DNA from: Dermanyssus gallinae
Lineage: Eukaryota; Arthropoda; Arachnida; Mesostigmata; Dermanyssidae
DNA length: 64,000 nt
Direction of reading: 5' to 3'
NCBI GenBank assembly: GCA_003439945.1
Contig: QVRM01005629.1
Location: forward strand, 143,501-207,500
The position numbers were made by a program, and so were the translations under genes. Below the pieces are notes generated by a model, which was not told the origin of the DNA, did not search any database, and saw nothing but the letters and a program-made list of their open reading frames with translations. Positions 1 to 12,797 of this stretch are shown here, in pieces; positions within the stretch are counted from its first letter, which is position 1, and every line of letters starts with the position of its first letter.

Positions 1-1425
1 GGGTCGATTGACGACGATGTCTGATGGTCTCGGACAGAGCAGAGGGCTGAGGTGCTGAGGGGGTTAAAAGGAAGAGCTGCAGAGACTGGGGATGACTGCC
101 GACAAAGATTGAAACGAAACGACGAGCGCTCGGTCGATTCTGTCAAAATCGACGATTTTGTTTCGCTTCAACAAGAACGCAACTGTTGGCGGCAAAGTCC
201 GTCAACATATCGGCCCATGGCGATAGCAGCAACGACAACAACATCAACAACAACAACGGCGACGACGATGATGGTGGCGGCAGTGATCGTTGTTGCTAAT
301 GGGTGGTGATGTCTATGATAATCATAATATGAATGATGATCATGTCTGACATGCGAGCGAGCGACCGACCGACAACGACAACAAAATAGCTCTATAGCAA
401 GGACATCGAACAGCAGCGGGAGAAGGAAAGCAGAGGGCGGCCAGGGACTGCCTCAATGCAGTGGTGGCCACAGGGCTAGTCCAGAGCTACGCTAACCTCC
501 TCGTCGTCGTCGCCGTCGTCATTATCATTATTGAGGGCCATTCGTCGCTGAGCCGGCGGGAATATGATAGGTCATATGATTAACGTCGAACGTAGTACAT
601 TTAACAGTACTAATAGTATAGTAGTAGTAGAGCAGGCACAAATCGCGACATCACTACGCCAGCCGACCACAACGCATGAACAACAATAACTCCAACAACA
701 ACAATAACTCCAGCAACAAGAGCAAATACAGTAGCTCCTGCAACAACAGAACGCTAGCCCGACTGATAATGTCTCAACGGCGATTGAAGTGCTTCATTAT
801 CAGCGGCGCGATTTATGCGAAAGAGCTTTATCATTGCAAACAAATTAAAGCACGTGTTTTTCTCATGAAAGACAGTGTTGCGTGTTGGCTAGGTTATTGT
901 TCTCGTTGCTATTGTTACAAATATTGATATTGTTGTTATTATTGTTGTTACTGCCACTGCCAGTGGCCGTGAGTTCCGTTCTTGGCTGACAATATCAGTC
1001 AGGGGTAGGCATCATACTCTCAGGGAATAGAGGCAAACCCAGCAAGGGACTCGACCAACGACATGGGATGTTGTTGCATGTTGGGAATACAACTGAATCT
1101 CGTTGTCGTTATCGCTACCTGTGCTGTTTTCATCGCCGTCATTGTACGTTTTATTATTAATGTTTGTTATTCTAGTATGTTGCTGCTGCTGCTGTTGTGA
1201 TCCTTGTTCATGTTGCCTTTGTTCTTGTTACGGCGGTGGTGGTCGTTTTTGTCGTTTGTATATCTTCTTGTATTCACGATGCTGTTATTATTACTATGGT
1301 GACTTGGATCTATCCCTATATATATATATATATATATATATAGCTTGGGCGTACTAGACATTTATTCATGACAGACGAAGAAAGTCGCTGGGCCAATCAC
1401 ACGGAAGAGACCGAATCATCGTTCA
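1..1425. other. Non-coding DNA with CAA/GTT-type repeats
   Basis: CAA/CAG-rich runs (about 225-270, 370-390, 676-735) give way to GTT/GCT-rich runs (about 925-950, 1180-1240), then a (TA)n at 1318-1342. Open frames here are low-complexity translations of these repeats and I do not accept any as genes. Confidence 0.6.
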
Positions 1426-1429
1426 TAAC

Positions 1430-2350
1430 AATCTAGCTACATTGTATACAAGTTCTTATTTCGCTAGGTGGAACATAAAGTTGGTAGCTCGGAATTTACA
1501 ACTAATAGGACAGAAAGATAACGTATATTTTATTATTCAGTATAGTCCCTTTGCTATCAATTGACGTGCCTTTATGCCACGAGCAAATTATTCAGGTGAT
1601 TTAGACACAAAATACTTGTCTACGGCGCATGTTTCGATCTTGTTGCTTTGCTATCTCTTTGTGGAGAGATACGTCCAAACAGATAATAATCGTACCAGGC
1701 CAGGTCCGGAAAACATGGGGGACATTCGACAATTTGGAATTTTAGTTTGTGTAATTTGGCCATGACAATTATAAAATATGGGAAAGCGCATCAATCGAAG
1801 CTTGCTATCTTGCGGAGGCTGGGTGAACTTACATGCGGCCTCACATTGTCTTGGTGGAAAGTAACGCGCAGTATTCACCAAACTGTGTCTCTTCCTTTGA
1901 AGGATGGCAAAAACCTGGTCGACCCGATCACAGTAGACATCCGTGTATTTCGTTTGGCCACAGAAAGACCCTTGTGGCAGACAACGAGCAATCTTACGCA
2001 AATGGGTTAGCCTTTTGACGTCTTCTGAGGAGACTGGTTGACTTGATCACAATAGACACCCATGTACATATATCGTCTGGAGACGTTCCATTTTGTTGGG
2101 CTCACTTAAATCATGAAATACCCATTGGTTCAACTTTGACATGAAACCATAGGTGACGATAGTCCTTGGCCAATGCACGCTTAGTCACTCGGGGATTCTT
2201 TTCCGCAGTTTCGCGCAAGCGGTCTCCCTCGAGCGTAACAGGCCTTCCAAAACGAGGTTCATCCAAAAGCCTTAAGTAGACGAAGCGGACAAATGTAGCA
2301 CGAGGTCTTGGAAATCCTGTTCATTCCCCGCAATACGCTCCAAATATTTC
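1430..2350 (-). mobile_element. Degenerate mariner element, copy 1
   Basis: Reading the minus strand from about 2330 gives a helix-turn-helix-like GRPVTLEGDRLRETAEKNPRVT, then WVFHDLSEPNKMER (mariner WVPHEL...), then VYCDRVDQVFAILQRKRHSLVN (mariner VYCRQLDRL...LVNRKG) and a FARGIKA...KGLY tail near 1530-1590. Frames change several times and the section with the first catalytic aspartate is missing or unreadable. The low end (from about 1450) is homologous to copy 2. Exact ends were not found. Confidence 0.75.
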
Positions 2351-3703
2351 TGACAGCCCACAGTAGGTCTTTTTTGAACTTATACAAAATTGCCGCCCGT
2401 AACTTGAATTTTTCGTAGTCGACAGAATTGGTATAGCAAAAACAACAAATGAGATCACTTTATGAAGCTCTCGAGGATTCGACTGTCTTTTGCGCTTACA
2501 TAAATATATATTTTGTAAACATAGAATATTTTTCAGAGGCGTGAAGGGCATTTCAAGAACGCATCTAAACATTCCAGTTACTTTTTGACTAACCTAATAC
2601 ATATACTCAAAAAAAAGTAAAAAGAAAAAAGTAAATAGGAAGAAATATATATATATATACATAGGGTTAAATGCCATTTGTGATTGACTGGCTGAGTAGA
2701 ACATTGCATAGGAGTCATTAAAATGTTAATTAACGTGATGTTAATTAACCGACGTGTTCGAGTCTCCCGTGGAAAGAGAAAGAACTTTTGCCTACATACT
2801 GAATCAACTTATGTGTAAGAGGGCCGGAGCCTCCCCTCGTCTCGAACACCAACGGACAAAACTTGTGTGCACAGCTAAGCCCTGACTATTTCCTGCACTT
2901 ATTAGCGTTTGCTAATCTGGAAACATGCCTGGTCCGCGCCTGCAACGACCATCAAAGGCGCTAATGAGTCGGTTACATTCGTATCCCAAACAAACATGCG
3001 GCCACGCTCAAAGGGGTTCAGAATAAGGCCATCTGGTATTTTTTATCGAATGGATGAGGAGGGTAGATAGGTCGAATTTGTTCATTTGGCAATTCTAAAA
3101 ATTTGGCCTCTAAACCATTACTTCTCTTGCAAAAGGGTTCTTTAAACATTTTGGCTAGCCTTGTTCCCGGGAGACGAATTGTATAAGGATGACAATCTTT
3201 CAGCATCGCACCAATACCATTCGTTGTTTGTGGGTCCGTGAAAAACGAAAAAATAAATCAATCAGTTATTCAATCATTAAAATTCATTCATCATTAAAAT
3301 CAGTTTACAAAGGGTTTAAAATTGGAACGGGCCTGTCGGGACGGGCCAAAATCGACGACGTGCACACGCGTTTGTGTTCAAGCTTGTTAGCATTGCACAA
3401 AATACAAAAAAATTGTTAACTACTTAATATGGCCAACAAAATCTAAATAAATTGCATTTCAATTAAATACTTTTGTGTGTTGACATTTTTTATTGTATCA
3501 ACTGACGGCATATTTATTTACCATTGTGGTATTGAGCATTATAATTACACATTACAATATGTTTCTCGTACCAATTAAGGTTTGCTCAGAAAATAATGCT
3601 TATTCAGAAAGACATTTGCTCGTGTTATATTACTCATGTTATTTATCCATAATGACCGTGAGAACTAATGTGCACTTACAACAACACACATTCACACATG
3701 CAC

Positions 3704-3746
<43 letters not shown>

Positions 3747-3915
3747 TAGAGAGAAAATATTGTGATTTATTAATAATTTACAATACGCTTGCACACTCGG
3801 CAGTGCTCGCCTTTATATATCGAAATTTACAAACGTTGTTTATTCAACGGAACTGCATGTTACAACGTTTACGTTTTCAAAATGAATCAAACAAAGTGGC
3901 AGAAAATTACACTCG

Positions 3916-3961
<46 letters not shown>

Positions 3962-4200
3962 GAAAGAGAAAGGACGGCAATGATCTTTAAATTTTATCAC
4001 CATTTACACTGCTTATGGTTTTTAGATCGATTTCGTTTGTTGGCATTTCCTGTTGGACGTTTTGAATTGTCTAGATGACAAGTGGAACCCTCGCGCGGCG
4101 CGAGTTTGTGAGACGATTAAGAGTTCAATAGACATAGAGAGAGCCGTCCTCGTGCCGATACGGAGAGAGAGAGAGATGAATTGTTGTTATTAGAGCCGGT
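2351..4200. other. AT-rich non-coding stretch
   Basis: No recognisable gene. It holds a TTAATTAA-containing direct repeat (near 2727-2750), (TA)n-(GA)n at 3705-3750 and a (TA)n of about 38 bp at 3920-3958. Near-repeated phrases at 4020-4100 and 4970-5060 (GATCGATTTCGTTTGTTGGC and ATCGATTTCGTGTTCTGGC followed by GACAAGTGGAA) point to an old duplication. Confidence 0.55.
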
Positions 4201-4223
4201 TGTGCTGCCATTCGAGCCGTAGT

Positions 4224-4254
<31 letters not shown>

Positions 4255-7230
4255 ATTACTATTACTATTATTATTTAAACATTGTCACCTTTATCATCAC
4301 ACAAAATCATTATGAATAACAAAATGAGCGAAGTTCAGTTTGTCTTTCAAGCTTTTCAATGCATTTGTCATACCTTTCGGATACATAGGTATACCTAAAT
4401 TCTCTATATTCCTTCTGACCATTTGGGAGACAGGCAGGAAGAAAGTCAAGTAGGCCTTTTAGATCTAACGACGCGATCCGTTATACGTAGGTCGCGATAA
4501 CACCTTCTTGAGCGGTAACATTTGTCTGGATTCAGTGCATCGCTGAAGTCGATAGCTTTACGAACCTCACTGAGTATAGTTAGGAGCTATGCTAAAAAGC
4601 TTGGGCAGAATGAAGGCCGCAACCTGTGGTTAACCCGGCGTGGCAAAATCTAGCTAACAGTGCAAGGGGCCGTTCAGATTTTGCCGTTTTTTTAGAAGGT
4701 AGGTAACCAACCGTAAGTAATCGTGTTAATGTTGTAATGTTGTATTGTCTTAATGAAGGAGGCGTCCTTTTGTATTCACTACACATCTACAGGTTGTCTA
4801 ACTAATGAGTAAATATTCTAACTTGCTGTGGTGCCTGCTGGTAGAAGAGGTCTGTAATAATTCCCTGGATGTGTCCTACAATTTCGGAGTGAAAGATACT
4901 TTTTGTATCCAATCGGCGAGAGACAGTCACACGATTAAAGTCTGGTGGCCCTTACGCACCTCGTGCTATTTACATCGATTTCGTGTTCTGGCAATTCTTG
5001 TTGGGCGTGTTGATTCGTAGAAATGACAAGTGGAAGTGACGCGCGACGCGAGTTTGAACGTGAACTGGAGCGAGAAAGTGGGAAAGCGTGCGTGAAAGCG
5101 AATTGTGAGAACACTGAAGAGTTCTGTGCAGGTCGAACTCCTCACGCCGTGGGCCACCGATACGGCCAGAGAGAGAGAGAGGTGCATTACTTTTGCTCTA
5201 AAGCTGCTTCTGCTGTTGTTACAGCAGCCGGTTTTGCTGTTATTCGGACTGCAATTGTTCTTATTATTACTGCAGGTGTCTTTGTTGTTGTTATTATATA
5301 CACATCATATTTATTCACCATAGTTATTGGTAGTAGGATTGAATTGATACACATGATTCACGAAACTATAACAAAATCTCGTTCACACGCGCCTGTAGTT
5401 GTTATTATTACTGCAGATGCCTTTGTTGTTGTTGTTGTTGTTGCCGCTGCTGCTGCTGCTGCTATTATTATTGCCCTTTTCCTGATCCTCTCCAAAACGG
5501 TGAACTGCAAACGGCGTTTGCGCACTATTGTTATAATTGTACGCATCATCACCAGCATCATTATCATCCTCATTATTTTCATCATCATCATCAGCATCAT
5601 CATTATCATCATCATCACGAACAACAGCATGAGCACCAGCAGCAAGCAACAGTACTATCAATAGCCTAACAGTATCGGTTCAGTATGGCTCTCTCTGCCA
5701 TTTGCCCGACTGCTCTACCGCCGGTTACGAACTCCATCCGGGAGCACGGCCGTCGCCGCCACCGCCGGCGACTCCATTTCCGACGACGACGACGACGGCG
5801 TCGTGACGTTCGTTGGTTCGTTTGAAGAACGCTCGCCGGCGCCGTGCAGTCAAGAAGAAGTAGCGAGCGTGTTCGCGCAGTAGCCACTAAGAAAGGGAGC
5901 AGCACGGCCGCTTGCCGCAAGCACACAGCCAGACAGACAGCCGGACGGACGGACGGACGGACGGCCAGGAGGAAGGGGCGTGACGTTGAACTGCTAAGCT
6001 GCGAACATCAACACTAACAACAGCAAATACGCCCGGCGCGGCCTGCCAACCGGCCTCGCCATCGCGAGTGCCTGGTTGACTAACTGACTGATTGGCTGGC
6101 TGGCTGGCTGGCTGGCTCAGTAAGCGAGGGCCAGTGAGGCCAGTGATCAAAGCGATTACGCGCGGAGACCCTGTCGGCGGCCTGCCGATCAAAGCATGGT
6201 TCGACTTGCAGCTTGTCCACCTCCTCACAGCTCCTCGTGCTGGTGATGGTGGTGGTGGAGCTGCTGCTGCTGCTGCAGCTGTTGTTGTCGTCGCCATCGT
6301 TCTTTTCCTCCTCACTTTTCACTCCCCCGCCGTTACCGCTACAGCCAAGTGAATTTAGCTACTACTACTACTACGACTACAACTATTACCAGTAAATAGT
6401 AGAGCAGCTTCGGCAGCCACTACGAGCGGCAACGAGACAAATTTTTACAACAACAACATCAACAACAACAACTGTGACAACAATAGCAACAACAACAACA
6501 ACGACATCAGCAGTAGCAGCAGCAACGTCAAGAAATATCGCTTGCCCATCTGCACACAGTGATGGCAACCGTAGCATAGTACGAGTAGAAGAACCGCGAG
6601 TCATCTTTGTGCTGGTGCTGGTGATGGTGGTGGTGGCAGGGATGAGTGAATGGATGGTCGTGATGCAGTTTGTTCGAGCCATTGACGTTTCAGCTGTTGT
6701 ACAGCAGTAGCCTCCCTCCGTCCGTTTGTTCGTTGCTTCTGTACTGCACCCCCCTCCCCCATCATTGATGAGGGAAAAAGCTCCAACAGTACAAACGTAG
6801 TCTTGACAGCAGCAACAGGAACAATAACAACAACAGGAACAATAACACCAACGTTGCAATCACAACAACAGCAGCAACATTGCAACAACGTTCTGTGATG
6901 GTTTGACAAGCGACAGCGACGGTCAAACGTCGCAACGGCGGAACAAAGGAATGCGCTCATATCTAGGATATCCATGACGCACAGATAACCGCTGCAGCCA
7001 CCGCAGTTTCTACGATCTTCTGACGAGGCGTCTAGATGGTGTTGGTGGTGGTAGTGCTAAGTGGCATCGTAGTTGGCGTCTGTCATCACATCTACAACTT
7101 TTCTGACTCAGCAGCGTGTGCGGTTGAGGTTTCGTGTTTTCGTGTCCGTGTTTGTGCTGTGCCATTGGCGTGGCGGTTGTGGCCACGCCAATACGCGGAT
7201 TATGTGCGCGCTCTAGATCGTTGAGTGAGC
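4201..7230. promoter_or_regulatory. Trinucleotide-rich, GC-elevated block; candidate promoter/5' UTR region
   Basis: GTT/GCT runs (4209-4256, 5205-5300, 5397-5470, 6240-6300) lie to the left and CAA/CAG runs (6440-6530, 6805-6880) to the right of a CpG-rich core at about 5700-6100 with GACGACGAC and GGACGGACG runs. Such runs are common in arthropod 5' untranslated leaders. No conserved protein is visible in any frame. The call is inference; no core promoter motif was identified with confidence. Confidence 0.3.
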
Positions 7231-7679
7231 TGTAAGTTCGTTACGAGTATAATGATGAAGGCGGGGACCGTGCAGGGGGGGGGGGGGTTCTCCTGCTTGT
7301 GTCTGTACGTTGCTTTTCGGGTGTAGTATTATTTTCTCTTCAGGGTCAGCTCTTCTTCGACATGCATGGCACATGGCAGGTACATTATTGTCAGTGTATA
7401 TCATGCCACGACCGCCATTCTAACTAGCCGAAATATCACGCAATTCGGGATTTACGCGAAAACGATGTTTTTTTGTTTGGTCGTCTACCCCTTATATACT
7501 CGCTGTTACACCTAGTTAGCCCGCTAATTGCCGATTGAAAAATGCGCTTACTGCATTATTCGGTTGTGAGTTTGGTAAAAGTCGCTGTTTGCTGACAGCG
7601 CGCGGAATTCACACATGCCTGCTCTGTTCAGGCTAATCTTATGTTCGAGCAGTTAGGAGCCTATATATATATAAGTACT

Positions 7680-8660
7680 AGACGGATGAAAAAGCTCGTA
7701 GCATGAAATACCACGAATAGAAGGAGAAAGACCACATACATTTTATTGTTTAGTATAGCCCCCGAAGCCCGATAAATCTAGCCCAACGATCCTTCATAGT
7801 CTTTGTATCACGAGCAAAATATACAGAATCTTTAAACTTAAAATACTGGTTTACGGCGCATATCACATCAGTGTGGCTCTGATATCTTTTTCCAAGAGAT
7901 ACTTCTTGATGTTTCGAGACAGGTAGTGGTCACCGGGGGCCAGGTTCAGAGAATATGGGGAATGCTGGACAATTTGAAACTTGAGTTGGCGAAATTCGGC
8001 TATGGCAAAAAGAGACGTGTGAGGGGCGCATTGTCGTGGTGAAACTGCACAGTGCTCGTCTCCATCGCGGGCCGAACTGCTACGATGCGTTTTTTCAGCT
8101 GGTATAGGTGTGTTGCGTACTACCCCGCAGTTATAGCTCTTTCTGTAGAAAGGCAGTCATTTAATAGAATACCCTTTGCATCTCAGAAAAGGGTCGCCAA
8201 AACCTTACTGTCGAGATGTGCCTCTTTGCCCTGGTGGCCTTTCGTCGCATGCGATCCACTCCCTGGTGGCATCTTGTCATTCGGGAGTACAGTGATGAAT
8301 CCAGGTTTCGTCGGCGGTTACCAATCAGCCCGAAAAGCCGACGGAATTCGTCTCCACAGTTCCAGATTGCTCTCCGAAATTGACACGTGTTTGAAATTTG
8401 CATGTCAGTTTCTGTTCAATTGTTTGCTCATGCGGTAGCCTGTTTACTCATGTAATCATGCATTTCAGGCCATCTTTGCATGCGCAAATGCTGATGCAAT
8501 ATTGGATGTACTGCGCCATAGCTAATGCCAATCTCTTCCGCTATCTGACGCGGCTTTAATCGGTAGTCAGTCATCACGAGTTTGTAGATCTCTAGCACAT
8601 TTGGCTCATTCGAAACTGTTTTTGACCGTCCAGAACATGGTTCGTCTTTGTTCATAGCTT
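7680..8660 (-). mobile_element. Degenerate mariner element, copy 2
   Basis: On the minus strand an N-terminal helix-turn-helix region (8428-8655: CSGRSKTVSN and LKPRQIAEEIGISYGAVHPIL) is followed by broken catalytic-domain pieces, including a VHTSL segment and SPYSLNLAPGDHYLS near 7890-7990 in place of the usual SPDLAPSDYHLF, and a terminal FARDTKTMKDRW. Several frameshifts and stops make it a pseudogene. Its 3' part is related to copy 1, with TTTAGTATAG in both. The ends are approximate. Confidence 0.82.
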
Positions 8661-9230
8661 ATACTACCTCGTTTAAATGCGCCAATTCATTTGGTAATGG
8701 TACTGTGCGCCAATGCACTAGTTCCTTAAAGTGCACCTAATTTGGCTTTAATTTCCTTTGCAGTAAAGCCTTTAAAAAGCGATGAATTAATCACAGCACG
8801 GTACTCGCTCTGTTTGATTGTCACTGCAGGGTCTAATATGTTTCAGTTGCGCGGCCGGCTACAAGCGCAATTCGAAACCAATCCACATGTTGCTTATTAC
8901 TTCCGACGAACGTCTTTCTCTGGCGTTGTAGTCGGCATGAGGTTTTTGAAATTGTGGATAGGCGATGCTACGAAGTTTTTGATCCCCATAGTATATATAT
9001 GTATGTGTATATTGTATATATATATATAGGCAGCGTTGTAAGCCGTGGGTTGTTTGGTGTGTGGCGGGGGATGGCTTTGCATTATTGTGACAGGCTTTAG
9101 CTCACGGACAGACGCTGTTGTCAAATCTGTTCGACGGAAAATATTTCCCGATGTTCATAGATTGCAGATTTTCTCTGGCTGCAATTGTCCGCTGCTGGCG
9201 CCGTTGCCCCCGCTTCGTGGTCTCGTCTAT
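8661..9230. other. Non-coding stretch
   Basis: No gene or repeat family recognised, apart from short (TA)n runs at 8995-9030. Confidence 0.5.
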
Positions 9231-9856
9231 TTCGATACTAGCTGTTGTGTCGTTGTTGTTAATGCTCGTGCTGACGGTGCGCGTGTGATGGTTGTTGCTG
9301 TTGCTGCTGCTGCTACTGCTGTTGTCGTCGTGGTCGTTGTCGTCGATGGTCTTTCTACATCGGCTGGGTGCCCCTTTGCTTTTCTTATTTGCTCTTCGTC
9401 CGGTAGGCAGTCTTCCTCTGGGAGGGAATCTCGAATAGAGGACGAGTAGAGCCTTGCTTAGGGTGCTACCACCACGTACTCAGTATCCCGGCATACTTGT
9501 TTGTGTTTGGCCCTTTGCCTGTCTGGCAGCCTGTCTGCATATGTGGAGGTACTGTGTGCCGATTCATTGGCTCGACACGTATTTATGTTTATGTAAATAT
9601 AGCTAGTCTTCTTCTTCTTAAGCCTCTCTCTCCCCTTTGGTATATAATATATATGTATATATATATAGAGAGAGATGATATGTAGATAGAGATAGAGATG
9701 ATAGTAGAGAGATATAGTGAGTAGAGAGAGAGGTAGAGAGATTAGAGTAATATAATATATATTATATATAAATATGATATGTATATATAATAGATATATA
9801 GATTATAATATATTGTATAGATATAGAAAAATATATATATTATTATATATATATAG

Positions 9857-9891
<35 letters not shown>

Positions 9892-10900
9892 ATATCGTAG
9901 TCTGTTGTCCCCCTGTCTCTGTTTTGTTCTCCGTTTGTTATAACCAGAGACGCGAGACTGGTAAGTTGGATTGTGGCACGACCCTGACGTCTGCTCGGCC
10001 CGGTCGATGATGCGTTCGGCTGGCATGTTTTGTTTCGAAAACGACGTGATTCCGTAGACCCGATCGCAGTGTCCGGTGCGATGATAGCACGGCGCGGATA
10101 CTGACACTGCTGATGGAGCCAAATGGCCGTACCGGTGGTTCTCGAGCTGCATGCTAACTTACATGTTTACCTGCTATGACTTTAATAATAATAATACTTA
10201 TCATTATTATTGGATTCATCTATGGCGGTTCCACAACGACCGACGACCACAACTCTTATTCTTATTACTGCTACGTTCACCAGCACCGTTAGCAGCTTTA
10301 GCCACAACAATACCAAAAAACAACAACAACAGCAACGAAAAACAACAAACGAAGACAGCACAAGCGCCCACGTAGCATAATAGTCAGTCGTCCCTTTGTC
10401 GACTGTTTGAACGACGTCGTCCCGCAGATCTGGGAGCTGCAGAGAGAGAGAGAGAGAGACTGACACCCCAACGAACGCAGAACGAGACGACGAAGAAGAC
10501 GGTGAACCGTAAAAGCGTCGCCGGACCGTTGGATCGTAGTATTATAATAATAGCTCGTAGTTTAGCTCGTCGATATCCCGTGGATTATAGGACGACACTG
10601 GACCGAGCGACCCAAAGCCTCGATGATGAGCGCCGCAACGAAAGAGGGCGAGAGAGAGAGAGAGAGCGCGGGGGGGGGAGACGGGGCTGGTCGGACGAAC
10701 ACGGGTGGTCGGTCGGGTCTCACCGTCGGTTGTTGCCGGCGACGATGTCTCGTCCGGCAGCCCTTGTTGGCCACCGCCAACGCGACGTCAGCAGCAACAG
10801 CAACAACAACAGCAATAAGAAGAGTAACAATAGCAACAATAACGGTTGCAGGGGATACGGGATACTCATAACAACCGTCATACTTAATAGCTGTAGCAGT
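9231..10900. promoter_or_regulatory. Second trinucleotide-rich block; candidate promoter/5' UTR region
   Basis: GTT/GCT/GTC runs at 9245-9350, a mixed (TA)n/(GA)n tract at 9645-9895, CAA/CAG/AAT runs at 10185-10350 and 10790-10850, (GA)n at 10441-10460 and 10650-10670, and a CpG-rich segment at 10580-10780. Frames here are low complexity. It lies 5 kb upstream of DOCK exon 1 and could hold its transcription start; that is inference. Confidence 0.3.
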
Positions 10901-11201
10901 ACTGGTAGTGACACACACACACACACATGTCTACGTAATACGCACCTGTTTCTGTACATTGTATATGTACTCGTATGTATGTATATATATATATATATAT
11001 ATCCATTCACCCACACAGAGTCACACGTCACCACTCACAAGCATAAACATACACAAATTCAGTTGGCCTAACGGTGTAAACAAACAAATACTGAACCAAA
11101 CCTCAGTTTGTATATATATATATATATATATTCCAAACAACATATAAATATATTTATATATGAGTTTTTCATTTTTTCTTCTCTATATCTTCTCTTTTCC
11201 A

Positions 11202-11236
<35 letters not shown>

Positions 11237-12733
11237 TATATACATACTGACATTAGCGCCTTCAATAATCGGCCCTGGCGCTGCCCATGCTGGTGTTATG
11301 CTGTTTCGCAGGCGTAGAGAACTAAGTGTCAGAAGTATGCATTTATCGGGGACCTCGTGGACTCTCGTCCTTTTGCCTTCGAGACCTTCGGAAGCTCCGT
11401 TGCCGAGTTACCGAGCTATTTATTGGTGAGGTGTGCTAATGTCTCAGATTAGTTACGGGAAATCCACGCGCAAAGGCCGTTGAAGCACAGTAACGCTACG
11501 GCAGTGCTTGGTACCTTGTCCAGGTGGACGGTACCAGGTTTGGACATAGGCCTGATGTACTTTGTCACGTCACGTTCTCTGGGGTATATATATATGCTAC
11601 AAGACAAGTGGCAGGTAAAACAAGATCTATCACTTTATCTTAGTATAAAATCGTTGATTCAGAATGACGTGTGAATGAGGCAGTGGTATAGAGAAACATG
11701 TCCTTGTTTATAAACGGAACGGGAGGAGACTTCACGTTAATTTGTGTCTCTTAAGCATTCTTGTTGCGCGTGTGCGCTTGAACTTAATCTAAACACGAGA
11801 AGCAGACGTTGCCGCTTACGTTTTGCTTTTGGCTTTGCTGTTTTGCCGATCTAGTTGCGACATTACAACTAGCTGCAGTATTAACATGACTGCTGGTCTG
11901 CTGGCATTCTAAGTTTATGCGTGCGATGAGGAGCTTGACCTATATGGTTGTCATCAACCCATGCTATCTTTTTTCTCGAAATCTCTAGACTACGAGCATA
12001 GTGACATTTTATTTTATCTCTCTCTCTCTCTCTGTGTCTTTCTCTGTCCTTACTCTAGCTCCTTTTGTGATGTCGCCGTTAGCTAGAAATTCCTTGAGAT
12101 CAATTCAAGCCTTGAGATGATTGACTTAAAGCGTGCCGGCGGAAACTCGCGGGTATGAATCTACATAGGCGTTTGCTACTCCACGATCCGTAGCTTTCTT
12201 CAGGGACGGACTCTTGGACGGTATCGACGTCAGTAGACCGCACACTCCGCCGGGCATTTCCTTACGGCCACGAGCCTCTCTGGTGGTCGCTGGACGTTCG
12301 ATATGATATGCCCAGTCACCACCCATTGAGTGAGTAACTCACCGAGCGAGCTCATATCATCGCATCACGATGACGACGCGGCCAAGCTTCGCCCGACATC
12401 ATCATCGTCAATACTATGATCATAAACGCAATGACTAATCTAACCACAGTCCGCTAGGCTGTGAACGACAGCACGCGTTTACCCGTTCCCGTCCTTTGTT
12501 TGTTGACGTTAAGCGATCATGGCGCGGCAGTACGGAACCTATTAATGGTCTTGAGTCTTGTTACTGGTGTCGATGTTAATCTTGATGATGAAAAACATGA
12601 TAATGTGATACCGACGTTGGCGCCGCTGTAAGGTGCTGTTGTTGTCATACGATGGAACACGGTGGGTCCACCTACCTAGACACGAGACATAAATCTTAAT
12701 TGAAGATGGAACAGGATGTTTAGTCAACTAAAC
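10901..12733. other. Non-coding stretch with dinucleotide repeats
   Basis: (CA)n at 10910-10926, (TA)n runs at 10979-11002, 11111-11130 and 11203-11226, and (CT)n at 12019-12032. No coding similarity was noticed. Confidence 0.55.
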
Positions 12734-12797
12734 ACCAATGTAGTCTTTTTTTTTTTTTTTTTTTTTTTTTTGTTCTGGGAGGTTACCAATGTAGTCT
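12734..12797 (-). mobile_element. Minimal 5'-truncated retroposon with target-site duplication
   Basis: The 13-bp sequence ACCAATGTAGTCT occurs at 12734-12746 and again, perfectly, at 12785-12797. Between them are about 25 T followed by GTTCTGGGAGGTT. Read on the minus strand this is a 13-base remnant, a poly(A) tail and a target-site duplication, the hallmark of target-primed reverse transcription with extreme 5' truncation. Confidence 0.75.

Noticed and set aside
5023..5664. A 213-codon frame rich in Val, Ile and Ala that could pass as a membrane protein
   Set aside because: It is the translation of GTT/GCT/ATC trinucleotide repeats, with no family motif; the opposite strand is open for the same reason.
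10502..11071. A 189-codon plus-strand frame
   Set aside because: It is composed of CAA/CAG, (GA)n, (CA)n and (TA)n translations; amino-acid content follows the repeats.
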